Shown: positions 17,394 to 26,365, numbered from the stretch's first letter. The stretch: 64,000 bases of DNA from an uncultured Bacteroidales bacterium (GCA_902787555.1 CADAGO010000025.1:44099-108098), one strand, 5' to 3'. Notes: generated by a model from the letters alone, not told the origin. Numbers and translations are program-made.

Positions 17394-18587
17394 TTCTTTC
17401 TCTATGGACTGAACGTTTAAGGCTATATATGAATACATATCTTTAGTCTCTGGATATTCATTCTTTACCTCATCAAGGACAACAACTTTTTTCCCAATTA
17501 GGTCATTCTCTTTTGCATATTCGGCAGACAAGCAAATGTTCGCTTCATGACCAGGCCTTTTACTTCTTATTATGCATATAGATTCGCTACTTTCAATTTG
17601 TTCGACTAACCCTATCGTCTTACACATTGTTTTGTTTTTAACCCTATCTTGATGACTCTCAATATAATTAGTCATGAATAAAACAATTTCGCATATTTGC
17701 ATTGCTAGGCTATATATGAGATACTTTGAATTACAGACATTTCCTTCTATATATCGTTCTAATTTCTTTAATTCCTTCTCATTTAATGATGTTGAGTGCG
17801 AATTAACGTTACCAAGATTAAGAACGAGGAACATCATGTCTTTAATGTGAGCAGGAACTATATAATCTTTAGGCCCTCCACATCTGATACCTAATCTATC
17901 TGCTGGTCTGCCGGACAAATATTGTACACACTGATTAAGATTTACCTCGTCTTTTTCTTTGCCAATTAATTCTTCAGGAATGAGCAACACATTATTAGCT
18001 GCCCTGAAAACAAATTCCAGTATTTTTCTTAGAGGATTATAGTATAATAATGGATCTATATGTTTCTCAGGGTTATGCATTGCCTCAAGAATATCTAGCA
18101 ACTTCTCACTCGACCAAATATCATATGTACTTAATCTTTCTATTGCTTTTTCATATTTTAGTTTAATTTGAAATCTGGGAGACTCTGCTACCTTTACTTT
18201 CAAATCTGCTATCAGTTGATTTTGCCCATCAATATCTTTTTTATAAAAATATCCTATTGATTCATTAAATGTATCATTATCCATTAAGTCCGGCTGGCGA
18301 GTGAGAACAAAATAAGGTATATTTTTTTTCATCTTCAAGCCTTCAATTTGCCTAATCGCTTCGTACAATCCCCTAAGGTTTGCTGTCTCATTTTCTGATT
18401 CATTAAATGCTTTCGCATCTAAAATCACAGCATCCCAAGGCCTTTCATCTTTTAGAAGTAAATCCATACCCTCTTTTCGCGTTTTGAAAGGTGTGATATG
18501 AATTTGATGCTTTACTTCACACAATTGGATGAAAGTTTTACCTCTGGTATCCCACTCATCATCTATCCAAATAACATTATATCCCAT
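17379..18587 (-). CDS. receiver-domain response protein paired with the MTase-kinase
   Basis: A 402-residue protein. Residues 1-130 form a receiver domain with all canonical positions: acidic pair in VIWIDDEW (D9/D10), phospho-acceptor Asp57 in AVILDAKAF, Thr96 in YFVLTRQ and Lys116 in GYFYKKD. The remainder is not recognised. It has a helical middle (about 130-320) and a C-terminal strand-rich part (ICIIRSKRPGHEANICLSAEYAKENDLIGKKVVVLDEV) that could be a small beta-barrel or double-psi-like domain. No known output domain such as winged HTH is apparent. It starts 7 bp after the end of the giant kinase gene, so the two are one operon and probably one phosphorelay. Confidence 0.7.
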   Translation of the reverse strand: MGYNVIWIDDEWDTRGKTFIQLCEVKHQIHITPFKTRKEGMDLLLKDERPWDAVILDAKAFNESENETANLRGLYEAIRQIEGLKMKKNIPYFVLTRQPDLMDNDTFNESIGYFYKKDIDGQNQLIADLKVKVAESPRFQIKLKYEKAIERLSTYDIWSSEKLLDILEAMHNPEKHIDPLLYYNPLRKILEFVFRAANNVLLIPEELIGKEKDEVNLNQCVQYLSGRPADRLGIRCGGPKDYIVPAHIKDMMFLVLNLGNVNSHSTSLNEKELKKLERYIEGNVCNSKYLIYSLAMQICEIVLFMTNYIESHQDRVKNKTMCKTIGLVEQIESSESICIIRSKRPGHEANICLSAEYAKENDLIGKKVVVLDEVKNEYPETKDMYSYIALNVQSIEKENGSK

Positions 18588-18594
18588 AGTTATA

Positions 18595-21500
18595 TCATTT
18601 TATTGGTAAACAAATTCGTACCACAGTCCATCCGTCTTCCATAAAAATGTCATAATCGCCGCCATAGTGTTCAACGAATGACTTAACATAATTACCTCCC
18701 AATCCGGTACCTGCTGTCTTTCCTGCTTTCTCTCCTTTAATGCCATATCGCATTTTGTTCATTCCTTCTGGAAGAGGATTTCCATTATTACGGAAATCTA
18801 TCTGGTACATATTGTTATCAACATCAATCGATAGAGTCACTTTTATCTCGTAATCCTTGCGGTTTGAATCTGTAAAACCATGCTTTCTTGCGTTATCAAT
18901 TATATTTGAAACAAGCCTTAGGATATCATTTCGCGCGATATAAAGCGAAGGTATATTATAAATCTTCTTAGAAGTAGAAATACCTTTGGAACAATCATTT
19001 TCACCAATAGATGGACGATTTATAATAGAAGACTCTTCAAACAAAGCATTCTCCAAAACATTTTCGTCATCATACTCCTGGAGCTGAGCCTCAATCATAG
19101 CTTCTCGCTCTGCACGTTTGGCTTCGTCTGCCTGGAGCTGGGCCTCAATCATAGCTTCTCGAGCAATACGTTTGGCCTCGTCCGCTTGGAGCTGAGCCTC
19201 AATCATAGCTTCTCGTTCTGCACGTTTGGCTTCGTCTGCCTGGAGCTGAGCCTCAATCATAGCTTCTCGTTCTGCACGTTTGGCCTCGTCCGCTTGGAGC
19301 TGAGCCTCAATCATAGCTTCTCGTTCTGCACGTTTGGCTTCGTCTGCCTGGAGCTGAGCCTCAATTATAGCTTCTCGTTCTGCACGTTTGGCTTCGTCTG
19401 CCTGGAGCTGAGCCTCAATCATAGCTTCTCGAACAGAATCAACCCTATGGAGTTTTCGATTATATCTTTTAAATGATGATTCATCAAGAGAATAATCAAT
19501 TATGAATCCATCAGCTTTATATCGGTTATTCATTTGTGACAATAATGTATCAATATTGAGTATCTCAGGATCTCCAAATTGCTCTTCTTTGCTAAGATTA
19601 TCTAACAATGTAGACAACTCGCCCAAAGACGATTGGAAATTATCCAGAAGAGTTTCGAGTTCTTGGCAGAAATTTGGATTCTTTTCACGATTTTCGACAT
19701 AATAGCGCATCAAATCTTCGATATTCACTAATTCGAAAATATATTGTCCCATATCATGCTTACGCATCCTTACTTCATTGATATACTCTGTTTTCATGGT
19801 CTGCAGTTTCTCTTCATGAGCTTTATAATCCTTCTCTTCTCTGAGAAGTTTCTTTTCTGCATCTTTTATTATACGTTTGTCTGTTGGCACAAGTACGTTA
19901 TGTAGATTGCTATATACCCCAAATTTCTCAATCGCTTGTATTTGACGATAAACCAAAGGCATACTTAGCAAAATATACAAATGAAAGGCATCACAACCAT
20001 CATTAGGGACGAAAGCAATAATGTCTTTTTCAATAGCATAAGGTTTACCTGTCGCTTGAACAATGGCAAGTTTCGCCTCTTGATTATCAGACTTATAAAG
20101 AACCACGTCCTTTTTGCCGTCAAGAAAAAAACACTCTCGATATTCTAGAACACGTTTCCCCATAGCCGTTTTTTGAGAATCCGGGAATTCTGATTCTAGC
20201 TCTCCTTTGTCAATATACACAAAATCATCTGTACGAGGAGGTATATTAGGGCAGTCAGATTTTTCTATATCAAGTGATGTAAGATTAAGCGCACCTTTGT
20301 AAATATAGAACAGGTTTTTGCTTTTTATCCATGCCGTATCTTTTGGTAAATCATAATTGATGTCGCGAATACGTGTTCTTACCACAGAACATAGTTTGGA
20401 AAGTTCAATGGGAGCATCATTCTCCGATGGCTTTTCTACAACATATACTTGAGGTACTAATAATTCGACATGTAGGTCAGAGGCCGTTATTTTCGCCAAT
20501 TTACGCAATCCTGTTTCTGAGTCTTTCCCACCATTTGTTTCGAGTTCTCTTACCCTCTCAATATCAAGAGACTTAATAAAGTTGTTTCCCCCTGATTTTG
20601 CAATCAAAGTCCTCTCCTCATTTTTTAAAGCTTTAAAAGATTTAAGGTCGGATTTCCCCAAGAATTGCTCTACACTACTTGACAAATCATCAATTGTAAT
20701 GATGTTATGATTTGAAATATCATTTGAAGCAAATCTAGCGTCTATCATAGAAATAAAGGAATTGTGTTTCTTGGTAATTATTACCAGACTATAGTTATGA
20801 TGACAGTTAAAACTCATTACTGACGGAAGTTGGATAATTTCTGACAATGCTCCCTCCAAAATTATTTTTTCCCAAAAATCTTGTAAATAACTATGTGTAC
20901 CATTTTTCCACATAGTTTCATTAGGAAGAATCAATCCCATTTTCCCATGTTTTTTTAAGGAATTATAGGCTTGAAGAAAAATAGAGCATAAATATGACAT
21001 AAACATTTCTTCAACAACAGCCGTTTCTCTACCATATGATTTCGGAAGGAATGGTATGTACGACATAATTGCATCATACGAAAATTTATTGTCATTATGA
21101 CAAATATTATTCTTTAAGCCATTAGCCGCAAGAATAATTTCTGTCCACGCTGATACATCGTAATCATTGTCAATTCTATTACCCTGCATCCTAAAGCTCG
21201 AATAGGAATCTTCACAAACAAACATACAATTGTTAAGCTTAGTTGCAAACTGAGCAAACCCAGCAAAAGGATTATAAACAATAGCTTGGGGGGGGATCTG
21301 CATGCGTTCGCATGCCACATCAAGAACTTCTTGTGGAATTATATAGATATCCTTTTCATCCCAATCCACTGGCATATTGTTACAAGGAGTACTTATAATA
21401 TAATCGACCAATTCTTTAAAATGGGTAGCTAGAAAATTCTCTTCATGAGATGATAATACCGAGCCATCATAGTAGTTCGCAAATAACTGAAGAGCAACAT

Positions 21501-21780
21501 CTTCTTTAGCTCTGGCACCTAAGGATTTAAGATAGAAGTGACCAAGTAATTGCTCATTGACTTTTAACTTGTTCATCATCCCTTCTGGTATTAAAACAGA
21601 TGTAGTAATATTATTTACGCATTCTTTTTCTTGTTCCTTAATTTGTTTATCTGTTTCGATTTTCCAGTATTCATATGCAACCTTGTAGTTGTCAGATTCA
21701 TCACTACCAATTTGGGTACGATAAGTATCTACGAGGTTAATCACTCTCCGCTGTATCTCTGTGTTCTGTACGTTCTGCAT
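18595..21780 (-). CDS. DNA methyltransferase-like / histidine kinase fusion sensor
   Basis: About 1061 residues from the ATG at 21780; the promoter box at 21841-21848 covers the earlier TTG. Region 1 (about 150-420) is an HsdM/N6-adenine methyltransferase fold: SAM-loop-like VYNPFAGFAQFA, then SYIPFLP where NPPF/NPPY should be, then KKHGKMGLILPNETMW. The catalytic motif is therefore degenerate. Region 2 (about 440-650) resembles an HsdS target-recognition domain. Region 3 has a possible H-box RKHDMGQYIFELVN (His about 675). Seven 18-residue repeats follow (about 782-900). The C terminus (about 950-1061) is a HATPase with N box NIIDNARKHG, G1 FRNNGNPLP and G2 GTGLGGNYV. Inference: a DNA-sensing kinase rather than a methylase. 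Confidence 0.75.
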   Translation of the reverse strand: MQNVQNTEIQRRVINLVDTYRTQIGSDESDNYKVAYEYWKIETDKQIKEQEKECVNNITTSVLIPEGMMNKLKVNEQLLGHFYLKSLGARAKEDVALQLFANYYDGSVLSSHEENFLATHFKELVDYIISTPCNNMPVDWDEKDIYIIPQEVLDVACERMQIPPQAIVYNPFAGFAQFATKLNNCMFVCEDSYSSFRMQGNRIDNDYDVSAWTEIILAANGLKNNICHNDNKFSYDAIMSYIPFLPKSYGRETAVVEEMFMSYLCSIFLQAYNSLKKHGKMGLILPNETMWKNGTHSYLQDFWEKIILEGALSEIIQLPSVMSFNCHHNYSLVIITKKHNSFISMIDARFASNDISNHNIITIDDLSSSVEQFLGKSDLKSFKALKNEERTLIAKSGGNNFIKSLDIERVRELETNGGKDSETGLRKLAKITASDLHVELLVPQVYVVEKPSENDAPIELSKLCSVVRTRIRDINYDLPKDTAWIKSKNLFYIYKGALNLTSLDIEKSDCPNIPPRTDDFVYIDKGELESEFPDSQKTAMGKRVLEYRECFFLDGKKDVVLYKSDNQEAKLAIVQATGKPYAIEKDIIAFVPNDGCDAFHLYILLSMPLVYRQIQAIEKFGVYSNLHNVLVPTDKRIIKDAEKKLLREEKDYKAHEEKLQTMKTEYINEVRMRKHDMGQYIFELVNIEDLMRYYVENREKNPNFCQELETLLDNFQSSLGELSTLLDNLSKEEQFGDPEILNIDTLLSQMNNRYKADGFIIDYSLDESSFKRYNRKLHRVDSVREAMIEAQLQADEAKRAEREAIIEAQLQADEAKRAEREAMIEAQLQADEAKRAEREAMIEAQLQADEAKRAEREAMIEAQLQADEAKRIAREAMIEAQLQADEAKRAEREAMIEAQLQEYDDENVLENALFEESSIINRPSIGENDCSKGISTSKKIYNIPSLYIARNDILRLVSNIIDNARKHGFTDSNRKDYEIKVTLSIDVDNNMYQIDFRNNGNPLPEGMNKMRYGIKGEKAGKTAGTGLGGNYVKSFVEHYGGDYDIFMEDGWTVVRICLPIK
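19081..19434. repeat. 54-bp in-frame tandem repeat
   Basis: Seven copies of a 54-bp unit (begins at 19081, 19135, 19189, 19243, 19297, 19351 and 19405; the last is partial) inside the kinase gene. On the minus strand each encodes AMIEAQLQADEAKRAERE with few changes, for example RIARE in one copy. Near identity of the copies indicates recent expansion; copy number is likely variable between strains. Confidence 0.95.
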
Positions 21781-21840
21781 AGTCTCTTGTATTTTGTTGG
21801 TTAATACTCTTTTTCTGGCATTTGATTCCCAAATGCGCTG

Positions 21841-21871
21841 CAAAGGTACAACCTATTATCGATTGCTGCAA
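21841..21871 (-). promoter_or_regulatory. promoter of the kinase-receiver operon
   Basis: TACCTTTG (21841-21848) with TTG (21869-21871) 20 nt upstream on the minus strand. The predicted transcript starts about 50 nt before the ATG at 21780, so the operon can be expressed independently of the genes upstream. Confidence 0.65.
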
Positions 21872-21887
21872 GGAAATAATGGTTTTG

Positions 21888-21914
21888 AATGGTTCCGTTG
21901 TACGTGGAACCATT
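21888..21914 (-). terminator. hairpin terminator after the 391-residue gene
   Basis: Perfect 9-bp stem AATGGTTCC / GGAACCATT with a 9-nt loop, 22 bp after the stop codon at 21937 and just upstream of the kinase promoter. No long T-tract, so termination strength is uncertain. Confidence 0.5.
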
Positions 21915-21936
21915 TATCGCTGTATTATTTACATTA

Positions 21937-23112
21937 TTAGACAAAATAATCATAATACTTCTTTGTTATATGTTTTTTTGTGCCACGTTTGTAAAAAGAT
22001 GCTATACATCCATCCGGATTAACTATTATGGCATAATAATCACCATTGAAATAATAAGCGTTTTCGTCTTTCTTTACGAAACAAGCTGATGGTTTGCTTT
22101 CTTTGAATTCTTGATAGTCCTTATTAATTAAAGACAAGACTACGTTCATTACAATTTCTATATCAGACTCATCATATTGAAATTTGGTTTTATCTTCAAA
22201 TTTGTTTTTAAATTGGGCGTCCTCAATATGTCTCAATAAAATATGAACGTAACCTTTCAAATCTAAATATAGTGGGTACTTGCCTTTAACATTAAACCTT
22301 TTTTGATGGAAATCTTGAACTTTCGCTATTAAGAAATTAGCCATCTCTGGATTGTCATTTTTCAATTTTTCAAGGCTAGTCCCAGCCTTCTTTAGCTCTT
22401 GAGTAAGAATCGAAATTCTTGTATTATAGCGAGATGTCAAAAAATCGGCCATTTTCTTCATCTCTTTTCTGCTTATAGAAAACTTACTAAATTTGTGTCT
22501 AAATAATTCGAAGGAAACATCGTCGTTTATATTACCATCTTCATTATAAATGATTCTTTTTTCCTCAAGAGATAATTCGTTGGGGGCAAAAAGTAATTTA
22601 TAAGCTAAGTATCTGTTCTCCTCATCTGGACATAGACCAACTCCATTTTGTTTGAGTCTCTTAAGGAATTCATATGTCCAGATCTTATTATCTTTTTTAG
22701 ATGAAATCGGAGGAGTTATTCTTATTGGAATCAGTGTTCTTTTTTGATGACTCGGGTAAGTATTTTCTATACTTGTACGTGGTATCCAACTAATAGCCAC
22801 GATATCTTTTGTGTTAATACCCTGTTCTTTTAATTGTTTTGCTTTTTCTTCTGACATTTCTGGAAGGAAACAGCAAAACTTTATGTTTTCCTGCGTTTCC
22901 TCTACTGAGTTCACAATTTTCAATTCAAGATTATCTCGTTCAGATTTTGAAAACACAAATACACCTACCAAATTATTACCATATAAAGCTTCATCGTCTG
23001 CCCCTTTTCGTAATGATATGCTGGACGTATAGTCGTATTTGCCAACCAAAGAGTATATTTGCTCTATGGTAAATCCACCATTGTTTATTTGATTTGTCAT
23101 CGTTGTAATCAT
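21937..23112 (-). CDS. possible nuclease-type effector, 391 aa
   Basis: No family recognised with confidence. The N-terminal 280 residues are mixed and Lys-rich. The last 110 residues contain YLDLKGYVHILLRHIED (an H-x4-RH motif) and, later, YYAIIVNPDGCIASFYKR. The layout resembles the compact BECR-fold RNase toxins (EndoU/PBECR-like), where a His pair and a terminal 'I.vnp.G.I.SFY' strand recur. That assignment is a guess from pattern only. The start may be the ATG at 23100. It lies 21 bp after the WYL gene and ends 157 bp before the kinase ATG. Confidence 0.5.
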   Translation of the reverse strand: MITTMTNQINNGGFTIEQIYSLVGKYDYTSSISLRKGADDEALYGNNLVGVFVFSKSERDNLELKIVNSVEETQENIKFCCFLPEMSEEKAKQLKEQGINTKDIVAISWIPRTSIENTYPSHQKRTLIPIRITPPISSKKDNKIWTYEFLKRLKQNGVGLCPDEENRYLAYKLLFAPNELSLEEKRIIYNEDGNINDDVSFELFRHKFSKFSISRKEMKKMADFLTSRYNTRISILTQELKKAGTSLEKLKNDNPEMANFLIAKVQDFHQKRFNVKGKYPLYLDLKGYVHILLRHIEDAQFKNKFEDKTKFQYDESDIEIVMNVVLSLINKDYQEFKESKPSACFVKKDENAYYFNGDYYAIIVNPDGCIASFYKRGTKKHITKKYYDYFV

Positions 23113-23133
23113 TTAAGAGACTTGATATTTGAA

Positions 23134-24207
23134 CTATTTGTATTGGTTCACTTGTTTTTGGAGTGACTCCTTGATCTGCTCTCGTAACAATTGAGGACTG
23201 ATGACTTCAAGGTTCTCGCTATAGAGAAAGATACGTCCACGCAGTTCGCGATTAGGCTCTATCGTCAAACTAACTTCACCATACCATTGACCTTCATGCT
23301 CACCAAAAGGCAGTATCTCTTTCTGGGAATGATGCAAGGGTTTTGTCTGCAGAAGACCATGTTGGTATTCAGACTTTGTTCGAATGATAACTTCTTCAAC
23401 CTTAGTATCTTTCTCATGGGTGACCCCTATAATATTCTTAAAGTATTCTTGATAGAAACCTTTTTTTGTAGGGATGTATTCCACATCATCTATAACACAT
23501 ATCTCACCAGCAATTCTGTCTAATGGTACGTTGTAAGCGTGATATGGTTCTCTATCTGCCTCTCCAAACACAAACCAACGACCATTATACTCTTTGAGGT
23601 ATTGAGGATGAAATGTCAAAGTGAATGATTCTTGTCCAAAAGGATGGTATGAGAAACGTAATACTTGCTGGTTAGCAATCGCTTTATAGAAAACTGGCAA
23701 TAAATCTATGTTTGTTAGATTCTGTTCAAAACTAGAACGTATATACGAGCCACCTGCTTCAGTCTCTCTCTTTGTATCAAGTAACAACTGAGTGTTCTCA
23801 AAAAATGAAGAAAACCAACTTGTTGGCAGAATACCAGCTGAGGCCTTGCAGAATGCCACATAATCCTCGATAGATTTCTGGACCACAGCCTGACGCTCTG
23901 CTGCAAGTGGGTCATTGTCTTTGCCAATATACCGGTATGCTATACCTTTACTTTTCCCATTGTCCTCGATACATCCAGGACATGCTTTCAGTAATGCTTT
24001 CAATACATCTGGAAAAGCTTTCTTCAGTTCACCATATCCTGATTCGTATTTACAAGCATATTTCTCATAATACCCGTCAGGCCTTCCATAGTAAAGCGTA
24101 AGAATATCAGCATAAGACACAAACTCATGCTTCATTAGTTCGTTATATATCAAATTAACGAACTCTGCCCTGATTCCAAATCCAGCAAAAATATTCGTAG
24201 TCGGCAT
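23134..24207 (-). CDS. WYL-domain transcriptional regulator
   Basis: About 357 residues from the ATG at 24207 (MPTTNIFAGFGI). The centre and C terminus hold the WYL/WCX architecture: KAIANQQVLRFSYHPFGQESFTLTFHPQYLKEYNGRWFVFGEA, with the 'R..Y…hP..l…gRWyv.g' pattern. It ends in the WCX-type domain (about residues 265-355). The N terminus is a winged-helix-like part. WYL proteins bind ligands such as nucleic acid fragments and often control defence loci, so it plausibly regulates this cluster. Confidence 0.85.
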   Translation of the reverse strand: MPTTNIFAGFGIRAEFVNLIYNELMKHEFVSYADILTLYYGRPDGYYEKYACKYESGYGELKKAFPDVLKALLKACPGCIEDNGKSKGIAYRYIGKDNDPLAAERQAVVQKSIEDYVAFCKASAGILPTSWFSSFFENTQLLLDTKRETEAGGSYIRSSFEQNLTNIDLLPVFYKAIANQQVLRFSYHPFGQESFTLTFHPQYLKEYNGRWFVFGEADREPYHAYNVPLDRIAGEICVIDDVEYIPTKKGFYQEYFKNIIGVTHEKDTKVEEVIIRTKSEYQHGLLQTKPLHHSQKEILPFGEHEGQWYGEVSLTIEPNRELRGRIFLYSENLEVISPQLLREQIKESLQKQVNQYK

Positions 24208-24258
24208 AAGCAAATTGTATAAGCAGTTTTTAACTCCCGTTATTTAACACAAATAATC

Positions 24259-25155
24259 CTAAAAAGGTATTTTACCAATTTTCTTCAATCTAGAACGTAT
24301 TCCACCTTCATTTCTTCCAAAGTGTTCCATTAATTGTTCGATACTCCAACCTTGTTCATATAATAAGCCCAATTCGGAATCTGCTTCAAGAGTCCATTTT
24401 GCATAAGCTAAGTTATGCGTCTTCCGTATTTCTTCAACAGAATAAGCTTTCTCTTGTTTATTAGATTTATCAATAGTGTGTATTTCTTCAATAGGTTCAA
24501 TTATACATGCTGCTAATTTAGGATGCCAGCCTTCGTGTACCACTCCTAATGAGCATGTTATGTATAGAGTGTCTTTGGAGCCTAATTCAATTTTTTTTTC
24601 TCGTAATCCTTGAATATAATAAGGGTCTGTTATAGGAAAATCATAGCAATCGCCTTTATAAAAGAATTTTACTCTAAATCGAGGATAATCTGTATAAGTA
24701 GTATCACCGTACACCTCACTATTTTCTGTCTTAATCAATAATATTGAATGGTCACCACGAAGATTGTAAATATCTGGTTTTACCGCTTTTCCATGGTTAT
24801 AAAAGATTTGTTTCTGATTGTTGTCTACAAAACCATCTAACAAAGATGGATACTTATCAAATGACTTTCCTATATTAATAATCTTTGAGAAGTATACATT
24901 CTCGCATTGAGCACCTGCAGGACATTTCTCAACATCGAGAAGCATGACAACGTCCATTACCCCAATAGTAATTGCCACCTCATTAGGAATAGCTCCAGCA
25001 TCAGTATCTCTTGATATCGGTCTAATCCACTTTGGGGCACCATTTGAATGACAAATAATCTTGATAGAATCTTTCCATTCAGATAATTCTACGCCAGCAA
25101 TGCAACGGCCTCCATGTTTATAGCTATTTGCCAAACAGAGAAAGAAAGTATCCAT
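24259..25155 (-). CDS. dual-OB-domain-like protein with C-terminal HTH
   Basis: A 298-residue protein starting MDTFFLCLANSYKHGGRCIAG, an opening I associate with dual-OB-fold proteins that recur beside DUF488 genes. The body is strand-rich. The last 45 residues (WTLEADSELGLLYEQGWSIEQLMEHFGRNEGGIRSRLKKIG) form a helix-turn-helix of the type found in many bacterial DNA-binding proteins. It lies 8 bp after the shorter DUF488 gene. Inference: a nucleic-acid-binding partner of the DUF488 proteins. Confidence 0.65.
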   Translation of the reverse strand: MDTFFLCLANSYKHGGRCIAGVELSEWKDSIKIICHSNGAPKWIRPISRDTDAGAIPNEVAITIGVMDVVMLLDVEKCPAGAQCENVYFSKIINIGKSFDKYPSLLDGFVDNNQKQIFYNHGKAVKPDIYNLRGDHSILLIKTENSEVYGDTTYTDYPRFRVKFFYKGDCYDFPITDPYYIQGLREKKIELGSKDTLYITCSLGVVHEGWHPKLAACIIEPIEEIHTIDKSNKQEKAYSVEEIRKTHNLAYAKWTLEADSELGLLYEQGWSIEQLMEHFGRNEGGIRSRLKKIGKIPF

Positions 25156-25163
25156 ATTCTTTT

Positions 25164-25607
25164 CTAAATTAAATGAACAATGCTCACTTTCTCAACACAA
25201 TATTTCTTCATGTACTCAACAAGGAGACGTCGATGGCACATTTCTGGTGTTTCTTCACTACAAAGGAAGCATGAACCATCGAATTGCTTCACGCCATACG
25301 TCTTGATAATATCACGCTGCTTAAGCATAGCAGTATATTCCTCGATATACTCAGGCCAAGTCACAGTTTCCTTGTGCCATCTATCCAACAATTCTTTTGT
25401 TGGCGCAAAGTCTGTAATATGCTTATAGCCAATACCGCAAATTTGCTTTACGAAATAAGCAAGGTCTTTACCTTTTGCAAAACCTGCAAGTTGACTGCCA
25501 TTGCTGATTCTAACATCAACAAGTTGCTTAACTTTGTTCTTCTTCAGAAGTTCAAAGAACTGCTCTGCACTCTTCTTGGTGAATCCGATTGTAAATAATG
25601 TAATCAT
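25164..25607 (-). CDS. DUF488 family protein, short form
   Basis: A 147-residue DUF488 protein. It has the opening TIGFTKKSAEQFFELL, the LVDVRI strand, and the Cys-containing motif FLCSEETPEMCHRRLLVEY. The DUF488 fold carries a conserved CxE…CHR cluster of unknown chemistry. It sits 18 bp after the longer DUF488 paralogue; the pair plus the OB/HTH protein form a probable operon. Confidence 0.85.
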   Translation of the reverse strand: MITLFTIGFTKKSAEQFFELLKKNKVKQLVDVRISNGSQLAGFAKGKDLAYFVKQICGIGYKHITDFAPTKELLDRWHKETVTWPEYIEEYTAMLKQRDIIKTYGVKQFDGSCFLCSEETPEMCHRRLLVEYMKKYCVEKVSIVHLI

Positions 25608-25625
25608 AATTATCGTCTTTTGTAT

Positions 25626-26327
25626 TTAATATTCTTCATTTTCATCGTATTCAGGAACCCATCCTATCTCATGGTTTTTTAAGCGATATGCATCAATTCG
25701 TTGTTGCTCTTCGGTATAGTCATCCCCAAAATCAAAGAAAAGAGAATCGCTCATCTGTCCACCCACTGATTTCAACTTGTTGCGTTTAACATAATCAAGA
25801 ATCATTTCCTTTTCCAATTCCTGATGTGAGCGAGAAACGGGCTCTCCAGTATCTTCGTCACGCATAATATGCTGAACATTCCATCCCAAATCAAAAAAGT
25901 ATCTTGAAATAAAGGAGAACCTGTGACATCCTAAAGGATCTGCTTCTGAGCACATCAGAGATACCCGTCTGTTTTGGTCCAAGGCTTTATTCAGTCTATC
26001 AACTCCGCTTTTAAAATCTGGAGTTGTCACCCCAAGTTCAAAGTTTACTTGGGGTTTAATCTCTTTTATACCTTTCTTTACGAACTCTGTTTCCTTTAAA
26101 CAATCAGAACGCCTTGCGCCAAAATGTTTACCAAAAGGTACATATAACACTCCATGTAAATTAAGCCAACTCTTAAGCGGTTCTTCGTTAAAATGTGGAA
26201 TGTATTTACTATAGGGCATACTTCTGACATCAAGAATACAATCAATTCTTTGCGATTCCAAAAGCTGAAAGAATTCTTCAATACTCTGATTAGAATGCCC
26301 TACTGAGAACAATTGTCTTGCTGTCAT
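25626..26327 (-). CDS. DUF488 family protein, long form
   Basis: About 233 residues from the ATG at 26327 (MTARQLFSVGHSNQSIEEFF). It has the DUF488 elements DCILDVRSMPYSKYIPHFN and SLMCSEADPLGCHRFSFISRYF, and an extra acidic C-terminal tail. The ATG is about 24 nt downstream of the expected start of transcription from the TATATTTG box at 26358-26365, so it is preferred over an upstream start. First gene of the minus-strand cluster running to 21937. Confidence 0.85.
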   Translation of the reverse strand: MTARQLFSVGHSNQSIEEFFQLLESQRIDCILDVRSMPYSKYIPHFNEEPLKSWLNLHGVLYVPFGKHFGARRSDCLKETEFVKKGIKEIKPQVNFELGVTTPDFKSGVDRLNKALDQNRRVSLMCSEADPLGCHRFSFISRYFFDLGWNVQHIMRDEDTGEPVSRSHQELEKEMILDYVKRNKLKSVGGQMSDSLFFDFGDDYTEEQQRIDAYRLKNHEIGWVPEYDENEEY

Positions 26328-26357
26328 ATTATCATAATATAAACGGATTTGGCTCTG

Positions 26358-26365
26358 CAAATATA
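26358..26365 (-). promoter_or_regulatory. promoter -7 box of the DUF488/WYL cluster
   Basis: TATATTTG on the minus strand with a TTG-containing region about 19 nt upstream. Likely drives genes 26327 to 21937, whose gaps are 18, 8, 51 and 21 bp. Confidence 0.7.

Noticed and set aside
19081-19434. CRISPR-like regular repeat spacing
   Set aside because: Units of 54 bp are contiguous, without spacers, and in frame in a coding sequence; it is a protein repeat.
21781-21843. TTG start extending the kinase gene by 21 codons
   Set aside because: The TTG lies in the TACCTTTG promoter box; the ATG at 21780 fits the expected transcript.
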